Both the position numbers and the translations under genes were made by a program. DNA of 64,000 nt from Robiginitomaculum sp. (GTDB lineage: Bacteria > Pseudomonadota > Alphaproteobacteria > Caulobacterales > Maricaulaceae), in contig JAJFFO010000002.1 of NCBI GenBank assembly GCA_021776615.1, positions 117,457 to 181,456 on the forward strand. Direction: 5' to 3'. Under the pieces are notes generated by a model. The model was not told where the DNA came from. It saw nothing but the letters and a program-made list of their open reading frames with translations, and searched no databases. Below, in pieces: positions 19,861 to 29,031 of the stretch; position 1 is the first letter of the stretch, and the number at the start of each line of letters is the position of its first letter.

Positions 19861-20742
19861 ATGCGCATAGCGTTTCTTATGTCAGCCGATATGCGTGCCG
19901 ATAACCCGGACCGGCGCATTGATGGTTATGAACACGATTTGGAATTTACCGCATTGCAGCGCGAAGGTGCTGACCGGAACATCGTGTTTGAAGAAGTAAT
20001 TTGGGAAGCGACGGACGTTGATTGGCGGCGTTTCGACGGGGCAATGGTCGGTACAACGTGGGATTATGCGCAAAAGCGCGAGGCTTTTTTTGAAGCTTTG
20101 GCGATCATTGACCAAGAAGTTCCGCTTTTTAACCCGCTGGCGCTCATGCAATGGAATGCGGATAAAACGTATTTGCGCGATTTGGCGGCGAAAGGCGTGC
20201 CGACCATTGAGACCCTTTGGGCCGATGCGGCAAGGCCAGAGATTATTGCCAGCGCCTTTGATACGTTAAAAACAGATAGTGTTGTTATTAAACCGCGCAT
20301 TGGAGCCAGTGGCTGGCGGCAGAAACTCTTAAAAAGAGGTGAAACGCTGCCGCCTGCCGATGTTTTGCCGCCTGCGGCTTGCTTGATTCAACCGTTTCTA
20401 CCCTCCGTAATGGCGTTCGGGGAGATTTCGCTTTTGTATTATGACGGCGTGTTTAGCCATTGCGCGCGCAAAACCCCCGGTGCGGGTGATTATCGCATTC
20501 AGTCAATTTATGGTGGGCGAGAACAGGTGCACACGCCCAATGATCAAGACTTTGCCTGCGCCGAGGCGGCAATTGCGGCCTTACCCCTTGCCCCGCTTTA
20601 TGCGCGCATTGATATCATTCGAGATACCCAAAATCAGCCCCTCATTATTGAGGTTGAACTTATCGAGCCGTACCACTATGTCGAACAAGGGCCCGGTTTT
20701 GCGGCTCCATTGATTGACGGCATGGTCAAACGCTTGGCGTAA
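19861..20742 (+). CDS. ATP-grasp ligase-like protein, RimK/DcsG type
   Basis: 293 residues. An N-terminal pre-ATP-grasp domain (FDGAMVGTTWDY, FNPLALMQWNADKTYLRDLA) is followed by ATP-grasp elements: VVIKPRIGASGW (ATP-binding Lys and Gly-rich loop), CLIQPFLPSV, GEISLLYYDGVFSH and the metal-binding end LIIEVELIEPYHY. It resembles uncharacterised ATP-grasp proteins related to D-cycloserine ligase and glutathione synthetase. Such enzymes join a carboxylate to an amine; the substrates here are unknown. It sits 33 bases after gor, so a thiol/peptide link is possible but is only inference. Confidence 0.75.
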   Translation: MRIAFLMSADMRADNPDRRIDGYEHDLEFTALQREGADRNIVFEEVIWEATDVDWRRFDGAMVGTTWDYAQKREAFFEALAIIDQEVPLFNPLALMQWNADKTYLRDLAAKGVPTIETLWADAARPEIIASAFDTLKTDSVVIKPRIGASGWRQKLLKRGETLPPADVLPPAACLIQPFLPSVMAFGEISLLYYDGVFSHCARKTPGAGDYRIQSIYGGREQVHTPNDQDFACAEAAIAALPLAPLYARIDIIRDTQNQPLIIEVELIEPYHYVEQGPGFAAPLIDGMVKRLA

Positions 20743-20766
20743 GCTCCAATGCTCATCGGCAACGCT

Positions 20767-21543
20767 CTATTCCGGTTTTTTATACTTCAATAAAAAGCGG
20801 TCTGTTTGGCGGCGAATGGACGGGTCGAACACCTGCATTTCACGATTGTCGTCGGCATTGCGCAGGGCATGGCTCTGTTCGATCAGTTCAAATCCGTTTT
20901 TGCCGGCGCTGGCTTTGACAATCGCCGGATCAATGCGGTGCGTGGTCCCACCTGTGGTCGACGCGGCGCCGTCTGGCGCGGCATGATCTAGGACAATGAA
21001 AGTGCCACCGGGTTTTAATATGCGCATAATCTGGGCGTAGGTCTGGTCAGCATCGCCAAGACTCTCGCCGTTATATTTATAATAAAGTTCGTGTGGGCCC
21101 AAAATCCAGGTGACCACATCAATTGAATTGTCTGTGGCGTCCAGTTTATCAAAATTTGTTTTCGATAAAACAACATTCCTAAGGCGGTTATTGAGAAGGC
21201 GGGTTTTAACATCATCACCGACAAAACTGTCAAAACTAGCTGGGTTTTGCATAATGACTTTACCCTCCGGCCCGACAATATGGGACAGCAATTCGGTATA
21301 ATAACCGCTGCCCGCTTCCATTTCGAAGACGGTCATGCCGGGGCCAATGCCGGAAAACTTCAAAACTTTTCCTGGCTTGCGAAATGCATCGTCGGCGCGA
21401 TCGCCAGCCAATCGGTCTTCATTAGCGATAGCCGCCGCGTGCACATTGGTGAAACTGCCTTGCTGGGTCCTATCTTTGGAACAGGCGTTCAAGCCAATTA
21501 CACAAAGCAGTACTAATGAAGGCAAACGAAATTTTGTAATCAT
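20767..21543 (-). CDS. Methyltransferase-like protein with lipoprotein signal
   Basis: 258 residues from ATG 21543; ten further codons upstream are open but spoil the signal peptide. Residues 1-20 form a lipoprotein signal with lipobox IGLNAC. The rest resembles a class I SAM methyltransferase fold: GPGMTVFEMEAGSGYYTELL (motif I, with E-A-G-S-G), VTWILGPHELYYKYN, and ILKPGGTFIVLDHAAPDG. Exported members of this family occur in several alphaproteobacteria, though SAM is not thought to be present in the periplasm, so catalysis there is doubtful. Confidence 0.8.
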   Translation of the reverse strand: MITKFRLPSLVLLCVIGLNACSKDRTQQGSFTNVHAAAIANEDRLAGDRADDAFRKPGKVLKFSGIGPGMTVFEMEAGSGYYTELLSHIVGPEGKVIMQNPASFDSFVGDDVKTRLLNNRLRNVVLSKTNFDKLDATDNSIDVVTWILGPHELYYKYNGESLGDADQTYAQIMRILKPGGTFIVLDHAAPDGAASTTGGTTHRIDPAIVKASAGKNGFELIEQSHALRNADDNREMQVFDPSIRRQTDRFLLKYKKPE

Positions 21544-21723
21544 TCCAAGTACTCCCGGGACAAAACCGTACAAATCTAAGAATTAGACCAATGCTTGAGG
21601 TGTACATAGAAAAGGGCTGTGGTCAAACGATTTGCAAAAAATTGAAGAGGCGGCTGTCCCTATGGGTTTGCGAGGAGTTTGCTATGCCGTATAGACACAG
21701 TCCAAATTTGAACAGGTGTACAT

Positions 21724-23094
21724 ATGACCAATTGGTCCCCCGCAAGTTGGCGCGCAAAGCCAGCAAAGCACATTCCGGATGATTATCCGGACGTTGACGC
21801 GTTAAACAGTGTTGAGGAACGGCTTACCCATTCTGCACCATTGGTGTTTGCCGGTGAGGCGAGGGCGCTAAAAGCCGAATTGGCGCGTGCCGCCAATGGT
21901 CAGGCATTTGTGTTGCAAGGCGGAGATTGCGCCGAGAGCTTTAAAGAGTTTTCTGCCGATGGCGTGCGCGATATGTTTCGTGTTCTGATGCAAATGGCCG
22001 TGGTACTGACCTTTGCTGGCGGGCGGCCAGTGGTCAAATTGGGCCGCATAGCCGGGCAATTTGCCAAACCGCGCTCATCCTCCATTGAAACCCGTGACGG
22101 TCTGGAATTGCCGAGCTATCGCGGCGACAACATCAATGCCATGGCTTTCACCGCCGAGGCGCGCACGCCCAACCCTGAGCGTTTGATGCACGCCTACAAT
22201 CAATCGGCGGCAACGCTTAACCTGCTGCGTGCCTTTGCTACGGGGGGCTATGCGGCCCTTAGCAATGTGCACCAATGGACACTGGGCTTTGTCGAGCGCA
22301 GTCCGTCGGGCGCGCGCTATCGCAATATAGCCGATAAGATTAGCGAAACTCTGGCGTTTATGGACGCTTGCGGGATTACCGTTGAAAGCGCGCCGCAAGT
22401 TGGCGGTACCAGCTTTTATACCAGCCATGAAGCTTTGTTATTGGGCTATGAGCAGGCCATGACTCGCGTGGATTCCACCACCGGTGACTGGTATGACACC
22501 TCGGCGCATCTTTTATGGATTGGAGATCGCACCCGGCAGCTTGATGGTGCGCATGTGGAGTTTTGTCGCGGTATTAAAAACCCGCTTGGGATTAAGTGTG
22601 GCCCCAGCTTGAACCCGGATGAACTTCTGCAATTGCTGGACGTATTAAACCCGCAAAATCAGGCGGGGCGCATTGTCCTGATTAATCGTTATGGTGCGGA
22701 AAATGTTGAAAAACACCTGCCGACACTGGTACGCAGAATTGAGGGTGATGGGCGCAAAGTGGTGTGGTCGTGTGACCCCATGCATGGCAATACCAAGAAG
22801 ACCGGTAATGGCTTTAAAACGCGCCCCGTAAGTGCGATTCTGGCGGAAGTAAGTAGCTTCATGGAAGTCTTACGCGCCGAAAACGCATGGCCCGGCGGTG
22901 TGCATTTTGAGATGACCGGCAGCAATGTTACCGAATGTATTGGCGGTGCGCGTGAAATTACCGAAGCCGATTTGTCTTCGCGTTATCATACCCATTGTGA
23001 CCCGCGTTTGAACGGTGAACAGGCCCTGGAATTGGCATTTTTATTGGCCGAGCAGTTAAAACCGCACCGCGATAGAGTGGCCGCAGCACAATAG
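21724..23094 (+). CDS. 3-deoxy-7-phosphoheptulonate synthase, class II
   Basis: 456 residues. It condenses phosphoenolpyruvate and erythrose 4-phosphate, the first step of the shikimate pathway that feeds trpE. The plant/actinobacterial-type class II signatures are clear: [13 protein letters not shown] at the N-terminus, [12 protein letters not shown] with the metal-binding Cys, [52 protein letters not shown] and [12 protein letters not shown] 21724 has AGGTG upstream. Convergent with the next gene (four bases apart). Confidence 0.95.
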   Translation: MTNWSPASWRAKPAKHIPDDYPDVDALNSVEERLTHSAPLVFAGEARALKAELARAANGQAFVLQGGDCAESFKEFSADGVRDMFRVLMQMAVVLTFAGGRPVVKLGRIAGQFAKPRSSSIETRDGLELPSYRGDNINAMAFTAEARTPNPERLMHAYNQSAATLNLLRAFATGGYAALSNVHQWTLGFVERSPSGARYRNIADKISETLAFMDACGITVESAPQVGGTSFYTSHEALLLGYEQAMTRVDSTTGDWYDTSAHLLWIGDRTRQLDGAHVEFCRGIKNPLGIKCGPSLNPDELLQLLDVLNPQNQAGRIVLINRYGAENVEKHLPTLVRRIEGDGRKVVWSCDPMHGNTKKTGNGFKTRPVSAILAEVSSFMEVLRAENAWPGGVHFEMTGSNVTECIGGAREITEADLSSRYHTHCDPRLNGEQALELAFLLAEQLKPHRDRVAAAQ

Positions 23095-23097
23095 CGC

Positions 23098-23643
23098 TTA
23101 GCCAGCTTCATAGGCGTCGCGCAACCAGTTGTTTAATTCCGCGTCGATCTCATTCAGTGACGTCAAAGCGATTTTATGGGTGCACATCGCATTGGGTTTT
23201 TCGGCAATCATTCGCGCCGTACCATCATACCCCTTGAGATTAATCCCCAAATCAACGCGGGTTTTGGTGGCCGGGGTGATGACCGCGAATTGCTTGTTTC
23301 GGCGCAGGCTGACGCAGGTTTTCTTCGGCGCAATCTCAACATCTGTGCCAAAGCCAAGAGCGATTTTTACCAAAGCGTCATGAATGGGTTTGAGTCCCTC
23401 TTTGCCATTGGCGTATTGTGCGCTTACCAGATCAACTGGTGCGTCGCTCTTTAGCGTATGATGAGCCACCAGATTGGCAAACCCATGGGTCATGCCATGC
23501 TCGATTTTCAGGAACTTGACGATCTGGCCGTGCTTTTCAAGGCCGGCGTTTTTGGTAATGCTGAGCCATGCCTCCAGCGATTTCCCGGTTTTTTCGGGCA
23601 TGTTGTCGATCATGGTTTGCGCCATTTCTTCGGGTGAGGCCAT
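23098..23643 (-). CDS. DUF4287 / DUF5655 domain protein
   Basis: 181 residues. The N-terminal 75 residues match the DUF4287 pattern (MIDNMPEKTGKSLEAWLSI, KHGQIVKFLKIEHGMTHGFAN). The C-terminal 100 residues match DUF5655 (EIAPKKTCVSLRRNKQFAVI, RVDLGINLKG, HKIALTSLNEID). The second domain appears in proteins linked to nucleic acid or transport handling, but no activity is established. No signal peptide or membrane segment. It probably forms a transcription unit with the following DUF1697 gene, which lies upstream of it on this strand. Confidence 0.8.
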   Translation of the reverse strand: MASPEEMAQTMIDNMPEKTGKSLEAWLSITKNAGLEKHGQIVKFLKIEHGMTHGFANLVAHHTLKSDAPVDLVSAQYANGKEGLKPIHDALVKIALGFGTDVEIAPKKTCVSLRRNKQFAVITPATKTRVDLGINLKGYDGTARMIAEKPNAMCTHKIALTSLNEIDAELNNWLRDAYEAG

Positions 23644-23667
23644 TGCTTGCTCCTTCTCTTTCGAAAA

Positions 23668-24216
23668 CTAATTCGGTGTTGCGGCTTCCGCTAATGCCTT
23701 GATTGCCAGAACCGAACGCCAATTGCGTGCAGTGGTTTGCACGCCTAACGCCGTGTCGACTTTTGCGGCCAGCTTGGAGCGGCCAATTCCAGACGGAGCA
23801 TGCAGGTAAAACGCATTTTTGGTCAGGGAAAATGCCTCATCAGGTTTGCGTAAGTCTTCCAAAAGGTCAAGATTTGGCGCTTCAGGTTTTTTGGTCAAAA
23901 AGGCGACGTGCATATTTTTGTGTTCAGTAATTGTCCCGATAAAAGGGTTGTGTTGAATGACGTTATCAAGCGTGGCTTTTTCAATCGCTAAGACTTTGGG
24001 CGCAAAACCAAATTGATTGTCTACCGCGTCAGTTATTTTTTGCTCCAATTTTTCGGCTTTTTCCCTCGGTCCCAAAAATACTGCATTGCCGCTTTGGATA
24101 TAGGTTTGGGGGTTTTGGAAGCCTAAATCTTGCAAAAGCTTACGCAATTCCGCCATCGGTAAAAGATGGTTGCCGCCAACATTAATGCCGCGAAAAAGCG
24201 CAATCCACAAAGTCAT
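23668..24216 (-). CDS. DUF1697 family protein
   Basis: 182 residues. The family opening WIALFRGINVGGNHLLPMAE and the YIQSGNAVF motif are plain, as is the C-terminal ARNWRSVLAI with its Arg-Asn-Trp. The structure of this family is known but its role is not; it is a frequent cytosolic single-domain protein in soil and marine bacteria. It is 24 bases upstream of the DUF4287 gene and 40 bases downstream of the reductase gene, all on the same strand. Confidence 0.85.
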   Translation of the reverse strand: MTLWIALFRGINVGGNHLLPMAELRKLLQDLGFQNPQTYIQSGNAVFLGPREKAEKLEQKITDAVDNQFGFAPKVLAIEKATLDNVIQHNPFIGTITEHKNMHVAFLTKKPEAPNLDLLEDLRKPDEAFSLTKNAFYLHAPSGIGRSKLAAKVDTALGVQTTARNWRSVLAIKALAEAATPN

Positions 24217-24256
24217 CTTTGGGCGTGCTCTTTATCGCATTGAGGAGACATACAAG

Positions 24257-25276
24257 CTAGCCCAGCTTGACCAGCATTTTGCCGGTATTGCCGCCGGAGA
24301 ACAATTTCAAAAATGCGGTTGGTGCATTTTCAATTCCATCTTCGACGGTTTCCTGCCATTTGATTTTACCCGCCGGCACCCAGGCGGCCAAATCTCCAAC
24401 AAAGTCGCCCAGCATGTCCTGATGGTCGGAAACAAGCAGGCCTTCCATGCGCAAGCGTTTGCCAATTACGTTAAACAAATTCCATGGACCGGGCTTTGGC
24501 GCGGCATCATTATAGCCCGAGATTAAACCGCAAACGACAATGCGGCCAAACAGGTTCATGGCTTCCAGTGCCGCGACTAAATGGTCGCCGCCAACATTTT
24601 CAAAATAAACATCCACCCCCTCAGGGGCAGCGGCTTTCAGCGCCGCCATCAACGCCGATTGGTCCGCGTGGTTCTTGTAATTTATCACCTCATCGACGCC
24701 CAGGCTTTTCAGCCAAGCGCATTTGTCGTCCGACCCGGCAGACGCCACCACTCGGCAGCCCTTAATTTTGGCAATTTGGCAGACAATGGACCCCACCGCG
24801 CCAGCGCCCCCGGAGACAAATACGGTCTCGCCTTCTTTAGGTTGGCCAACGCGCAACAGGCCGGCATAGGCGGTCAGGCCTGGCATGCCGGCAACGCCCA
24901 AAAACGCTTGCTCGGGCAGGCCATAGGTTTCCAGCTTTTGCAAGCCAGTGCCGTCGCTAATGAAAGCCTCGCGCCAGCCATTCATCGAAAGCACCAAATC
25001 ATTTTTGGTAAAGTCAGGGTGGTTGGAGCTAAGCACCTTGCCAACCGCGTGGCCCTCCAGAGCTTTGCCGATTTGAAACGGCGGCAAATAGCTTTTACGG
25101 TCCATCATTCGCGCCCGCATATAGGGGTCGACGGACATCCACGTATTTTGAACCAATAATTCGCCATCGCCGGGCGCGGGTAACTCCACGGAGGCCAATT
25201 CAAAATCACTGGCCGTTGGCATTCCATTGGGCCGGGCGGCCAGACGAATTTCGCGCGAAATCATGGTATCAGACAT
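24257..25276 (-). CDS. NADP-dependent oxidoreductase (MDR, CurA/LTB4DH type)
   Basis: 339 residues. A zinc-independent medium-chain reductase: SVDPYMRARM and GKALEGHAVGKV in the catalytic domain, VFVSGGAGAVGSIVCQIAKI at the NADP-binding Rossmann fold, VDVYFENVGGDHL, and GRIVVCGLISGYN near the end. Relatives such as CurA and leukotriene B4 12-hydroxydehydrogenase reduce the C=C bond of enones and aldehydes; the actual substrate is unknown. Start ATG has GGAAG upstream. It diverges from the sulfotransferase gene with an 85-base gap. Confidence 0.88.
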   Translation of the reverse strand: MSDTMISREIRLAARPNGMPTASDFELASVELPAPGDGELLVQNTWMSVDPYMRARMMDRKSYLPPFQIGKALEGHAVGKVLSSNHPDFTKNDLVLSMNGWREAFISDGTGLQKLETYGLPEQAFLGVAGMPGLTAYAGLLRVGQPKEGETVFVSGGAGAVGSIVCQIAKIKGCRVVASAGSDDKCAWLKSLGVDEVINYKNHADQSALMAALKAAAPEGVDVYFENVGGDHLVAALEAMNLFGRIVVCGLISGYNDAAPKPGPWNLFNVIGKRLRMEGLLVSDHQDMLGDFVGDLAAWVPAGKIKWQETVEDGIENAPTAFLKLFSGGNTGKMLVKLG

Positions 25277-25361
25277 GTAAAAGCTTCCTATATATATTAT
25301 CGTTGGCGATGAAGATTGCTGGGTATATTCTAGCCATCAGTTTTGGGCTTGTCGAAGGCTT

Positions 25362-26330
25362 ATGTGGGACTTGAACAATAAACGATTTGAGGGCGAGATG
25401 AATTGGAAAAATGCACTACCCGGCCAAATCACATGGCCGCAGAAAACCCGCGAATATAGCCACAATCACGTTGATTCGTCGGTTTGGAACGATTTTGCAT
25501 TTCGTGATGACGACATCATCATCGCCACTTATGGAAAATCAGGCACCACATGGCTCCAGCAGATCATTGCGCAGCTTATCTTTGAAGGCAAAACCGGCGT
25601 GAATGTGGCGGCGATATCGCCATGGGTGGATTTTCTCCTGCCACCCAAAGCGGAAAAACTTGCAATGCTTGAAGCGCAGACCCATAGGCGGTTTTTAAAA
25701 ACCCATCTTCCCGTTAATGCTCTTAATTTTTCACCCAAAGCCAAATATATTTATATTGCGCGCGATGGTCGCGACGTGGTGTGGAGCTTTTATAACCATC
25801 ACGCCAAAATGACCAAGGCGGCCTATGAACGGCTGAAAAGTGTTTGCCCGCCGAGCGTACAAGAGTTTTCACCGCCCCCGGACAATGTGCACACTTATTA
25901 TCAAGGCTGGATGGCCAAAGACGGCTACCCTATGTGGCCGTTCTGGGAAAATATCGCCTCATGGTGGTCGGTACGCGATTTACCCAATGTAATGGTGTTG
26001 CACTTTAACGACCTCAAAGCCGATTTACCGGGACAGATACGCAATATTGCCGACTTCTTGGACATTGAGGTGGACGGACAAAACTGGGATGCCATTATCG
26101 AACATTGCGGCTTTGATTATATGAAGAAGAACGCCAAACTAAACGCGCCAAATAATGGTGCAACCTGGAAAGGTGGTGCCAGAACATTCATCAATAAAGG
26201 TACCAATGGCCGTTGGCGGGAGACATTAAGCGCCGAAGAATGTGCAGCGTACGAGGCCATGGCGATAGAAAGGCTCGGGGTGGATTGTGCCCACTGGTTG
26301 GCGACCGGGCAGGGGCCGGAAATAGCTTAA
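25362..26330 (+). CDS. PAPS-dependent sulfotransferase
   Basis: 322 residues. It transfers sulfate from PAPS to an alcohol or amine. 5'-phosphosulfate loop: IIATYGKSGTTWLQQI. 3'-phosphate site: YIARDGRDVVWSFYNHH. C-terminal PAPS loop: GGARTFINKGTNGRWRETL. The catalytic His candidate is in FLKTHLPVNAL. This is the cytosolic eukaryote-like sulfotransferase family (Sulfotransfer_1), frequent in marine bacteria; the acceptor is unknown. An ATG at 25398 preceded by GAGGGCGAG is an alternative start that trims 12 residues. Confidence 0.88.
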   Translation: MWDLNNKRFEGEMNWKNALPGQITWPQKTREYSHNHVDSSVWNDFAFRDDDIIIATYGKSGTTWLQQIIAQLIFEGKTGVNVAAISPWVDFLLPPKAEKLAMLEAQTHRRFLKTHLPVNALNFSPKAKYIYIARDGRDVVWSFYNHHAKMTKAAYERLKSVCPPSVQEFSPPPDNVHTYYQGWMAKDGYPMWPFWENIASWWSVRDLPNVMVLHFNDLKADLPGQIRNIADFLDIEVDGQNWDAIIEHCGFDYMKKNAKLNAPNNGATWKGGARTFINKGTNGRWRETLSAEECAAYEAMAIERLGVDCAHWLATGQGPEIA

Positions 26331-26339
26331 GGCCCGGTC

Positions 26340-27704
26340 TTAAGGCACAATGCGGGTAAGAGTGTGGGCAAAACTTCGGACTATATTTTCGCGTTCAATG
26401 TGCTTTCCATTTGTAACGATTTGTCGCCCGGCGACATAAACGTGTTCGACGGGAGACGTCGCTGCAGCGTAAACCCATCCGTCCAGCCAATCATCTTCCA
26501 TGCGCGCAGCGAGGGCGGGATGGTTGGCGTCCAAGGTGACAATATCGGCGCGATTGCCAACGTTAAGCGCTCCGGCCTGCTGTCCCAATGCCTGCGCGCC
26601 ACCATTAAGGGTTTTTAAAAACAAGCTTGCGCCGCTGGACGTGTTGGGCGCAGCAAGGGGCGTGCGGGTTTGGGTCAATAGGCGTTGCCCATAATCCAGC
26701 AGCCGTAGCTCCTCGGCCAAACCAATACGTACGCAAGAATCAGAACCAATGCCAATACGGCCATTTTGTTGCAAAAACGCACTTGCCGGAAACAGGCCAT
26801 CGCCCAAATTCGCTTCGGTTATCGGGCACAGGCCAGCGACGGCGCCGGATTTGGCCACGTCACGGATCTCGGTTTCGTCCATATGGGTTGCGTGAACGAG
26901 GCACCAGTTTTCGTCAACGGCGCAATTGTCCAACAACCAGCGCACCGGCCTTGCCCCGCGGTTAGCTACACATTCTTCGACTTCCAGAAGCTGTTCAGCG
27001 ACATGGATGTGCACCGGCCCCTTGGTGAACGTGCCGGTAAACGTACTGGTAAGTTCGCGCAATTGTGTTGGCGAAACCGCGCGTAAAGAGTGCGGGGCAA
27101 TGCCGATATTGATGGTCGGGTATTGCGTGGTGATGGTCGATAAAAGCTCCAAAAATCCATCCAAAGAATGTCCGAAGCGTTTTTGGTGAGGCTCCAGCGC
27201 TTTGCCATCAAATCCGCTTTGCACATAAAACACTGGCAATAACGTCAGGCCAATGCCGGTTTGGCCCGCAGCGGCTTGAATCTGGCAGGACATTTCAGCC
27301 GAATTATCATAGGGCGTTCCGTCCGGCCCATGGTGCAGATAATGAAACTCACCAACACTGGTAAACCCGCTTTCCAGCATTTCCACATAGGCCATGGCGG
27401 CAATGGCGTGCAATGCCGCCGGATCAATGCTCTGCGCCAAATGATACATGGTGTTTCGCCAGGTCCAGAAACTGTCATCGCCGGGGCCAGCCCGTTCGGC
27501 AAACCCGGCCATGGCCCGTTGAAAAGCATGGCAGTGCAAATTGGCCATGCCGGGCACGGCGATGGCGGCGGTGGCTTCACCCGGCGTTCGGGCCTGTCCG
27601 GTTTGCACAGCGGCAATAGTGCCATCTTTGGCAATCTGGACGCGGACATTTTTCGCCCATCCGGTGGGCAATAAGGCGTGATGTGCAAAAAGAGAAAGTT
27701 CCAT
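26340..27704 (-). CDS. hutF: Formimidoylglutamate deiminase
   Basis: 454 residues from ATG 27704; an upstream in-frame start would add 28 residues unlike the family and run into the divergent promoter region. It converts N-formimidoyl-glutamate to N-formyl-glutamate and ammonia. Amidohydrolase signatures: GMANLHCHAFQRAMAGFAER (metal HxH), SFWTWRNTMY, HVAEQLLEVEEC, CLVHATHMDETE, GIGSDSCVR. Presence of HutF with HutG defines the two-step variant of histidine degradation. It diverges from hutI. Confidence 0.92.
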   Translation of the reverse strand: MELSLFAHHALLPTGWAKNVRVQIAKDGTIAAVQTGQARTPGEATAAIAVPGMANLHCHAFQRAMAGFAERAGPGDDSFWTWRNTMYHLAQSIDPAALHAIAAMAYVEMLESGFTSVGEFHYLHHGPDGTPYDNSAEMSCQIQAAAGQTGIGLTLLPVFYVQSGFDGKALEPHQKRFGHSLDGFLELLSTITTQYPTINIGIAPHSLRAVSPTQLRELTSTFTGTFTKGPVHIHVAEQLLEVEECVANRGARPVRWLLDNCAVDENWCLVHATHMDETEIRDVAKSGAVAGLCPITEANLGDGLFPASAFLQQNGRIGIGSDSCVRIGLAEELRLLDYGQRLLTQTRTPLAAPNTSSGASLFLKTLNGGAQALGQQAGALNVGNRADIVTLDANHPALAARMEDDWLDGWVYAAATSPVEHVYVAGRQIVTNGKHIERENIVRSFAHTLTRIVP

Positions 27705-27786
27705 AGGTATTGATATCGCGAATTGTGTGTTGATGCGAGATACAAAAATAACTTGGCAGGCGCGCTCACACTGGTTAGCCAAGGGC
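27705..27786. promoter_or_regulatory. Divergent hutF/hutI control region
   Basis: This 82-base gap must hold both promoters. I do not see the classical HutC operator (CTTGTATA-type palindrome). A loose inverted pair TATCGC / GCGAGATA flanks the middle but is imperfect. Confidence 0.35.
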
Positions 27787-29031
27787 ATGGGAAATCCGCC
27801 GAAGAGAAATTTGCGCCAATGGGTGCTTAAGGGGGCGCAGATTGCGCGGATGACCGCAGATGACGGGCCCTATGGCTTGATTGCGAATGCGGCGATTGCC
27901 TTTGATGGCCAATATATTGCGTGGGTTGGTGGCAATGATGCGGTGCCGCCGCAATATCAGAATTGGGAGGTCGAAAACCTGCCCGGCGGCCTCATCACCC
28001 CGGCTTTGGTGGATTGCCACACCCACATTGTCTATGGCGGCAATCGGGCGGTGGAATGGGAGATGCGCCTGCAAGGTGCCAGCTATGCAAGCATTGCCCG
28101 CGCTGGCGGCGGCATACTTTCCACCGTTGCCGCCACCCGGGTCGCCAGCGAAGAGGCCTTGATAAATTCGGCGAGCGTTCGGCTTGATGATTTAATCGCG
28201 CAAGGCTTGGGGGCGATTGAGATTAAGTCCGGTTACGGTTTGGATACGCAAAATGAGTGCAAAATGTTGCGTGTCGCCAAAGAATTGGGGCGTAGGCGCG
28301 ATATTGAGGTGAAAACCAGCTTTTTGGGGGCTCATGCTTTGCCGCAGGAATATGCCAGCAAATCAGATGCTTATATTGATTTGGTGGTGGAAGAAATGCT
28401 GCCAACAATTGCCGAACAGGGCCTTGCCGATTTTTGCGATGGGTTTTGCGAGAGCATCGCCTTCAGTAGCGCCCAAATGCGCAAAGTATTGCAAAAAGCC
28501 AAATCTCTTGGGTTAGGCCTGCGTCTGCATGCGGAACAGCTTTCCAACCAGAATGGCGCGCAAATGGCCGCTGAATTGGGCGCATTGTCGTGCGACCATT
28601 TGGAATATGTTGATGCGGACGGCGTGAAGGCTATGGCTAAAGCCGGTACCAAGGCCGTGTTGCTACCCGGCGCGTTTTACTTTTTGCGCGAGACCCAAAA
28701 ACCGCCAATTGCATTATTGCGCGAACATGGCGTGGGCTTGGCTCTGGCCAGTGATTGCAATCCTGGGTCTTCGCCGCTGACCTCGCTTTTGCTGACCATG
28801 AATATGGGTTGCACGCTGTTTGGCCTCACGCCCGAGGAAGCGTTGGCGGGATTAACCCGCGAGGCCGCCGGGGCGCTTGGCATGCAAAGCCAATGGGGTA
28901 GTATTGAAGCCGGGAAAATCGCCAACCTTGCCCTATGGGATGTCGACCATCCGGCGCAATTGGCTTACGCTTTAGGGGCAAATCCACATATTTCACAACT
29001 TAAAAACGGGCAATGGGTGACCACTTCATGA
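27787..29031 (+). CDS. hutI: Imidazolonepropionase
   Basis: 414 residues from ATG 27787, close to the family's usual 405-410; the frame is open to GTG 27727, but those 20 residues are not family-like. It hydrolyses imidazolone-5-propionate to formimidoyl-glutamate. Amidohydrolase metal site [17 protein letters not shown], then [46 protein letters not shown] and [10 protein letters not shown]. It overlaps hutH by four bases (ATGA), implying translational coupling. Confidence 0.95.
   Translation: MGNPPKRNLRQWVLKGAQIARMTADDGPYGLIANAAIAFDGQYIAWVGGNDAVPPQYQNWEVENLPGGLITPALVDCHTHIVYGGNRAVEWEMRLQGASYASIARAGGGILSTVAATRVASEEALINSASVRLDDLIAQGLGAIEIKSGYGLDTQNECKMLRVAKELGRRRDIEVKTSFLGAHALPQEYASKSDAYIDLVVEEMLPTIAEQGLADFCDGFCESIAFSSAQMRKVLQKAKSLGLGLRLHAEQLSNQNGAQMAAELGALSCDHLEYVDADGVKAMAKAGTKAVLLPGAFYFLRETQKPPIALLREHGVGLALASDCNPGSSPLTSLLLTMNMGCTLFGLTPEEALAGLTREAAGALGMQSQWGSIEAGKIANLALWDVDHPAQLAYALGANPHISQLKNGQWVTTS

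Noticed and set aside
21591..21782. 63-codon ORF before the DAHP synthase
   Set aside because: Overlaps the real gene in another frame and has no family resemblance.
26325..26350. Terminator between the sulfotransferase and hutF
   Set aside because: CTTAAG repeats around the stop codons form only a short stem without a T-run.
27705..27786. HutC operator in the hutF/hutI gap
   Set aside because: Only a weak, imperfect inverted pair is present; no CTTGTATA-type palindrome.
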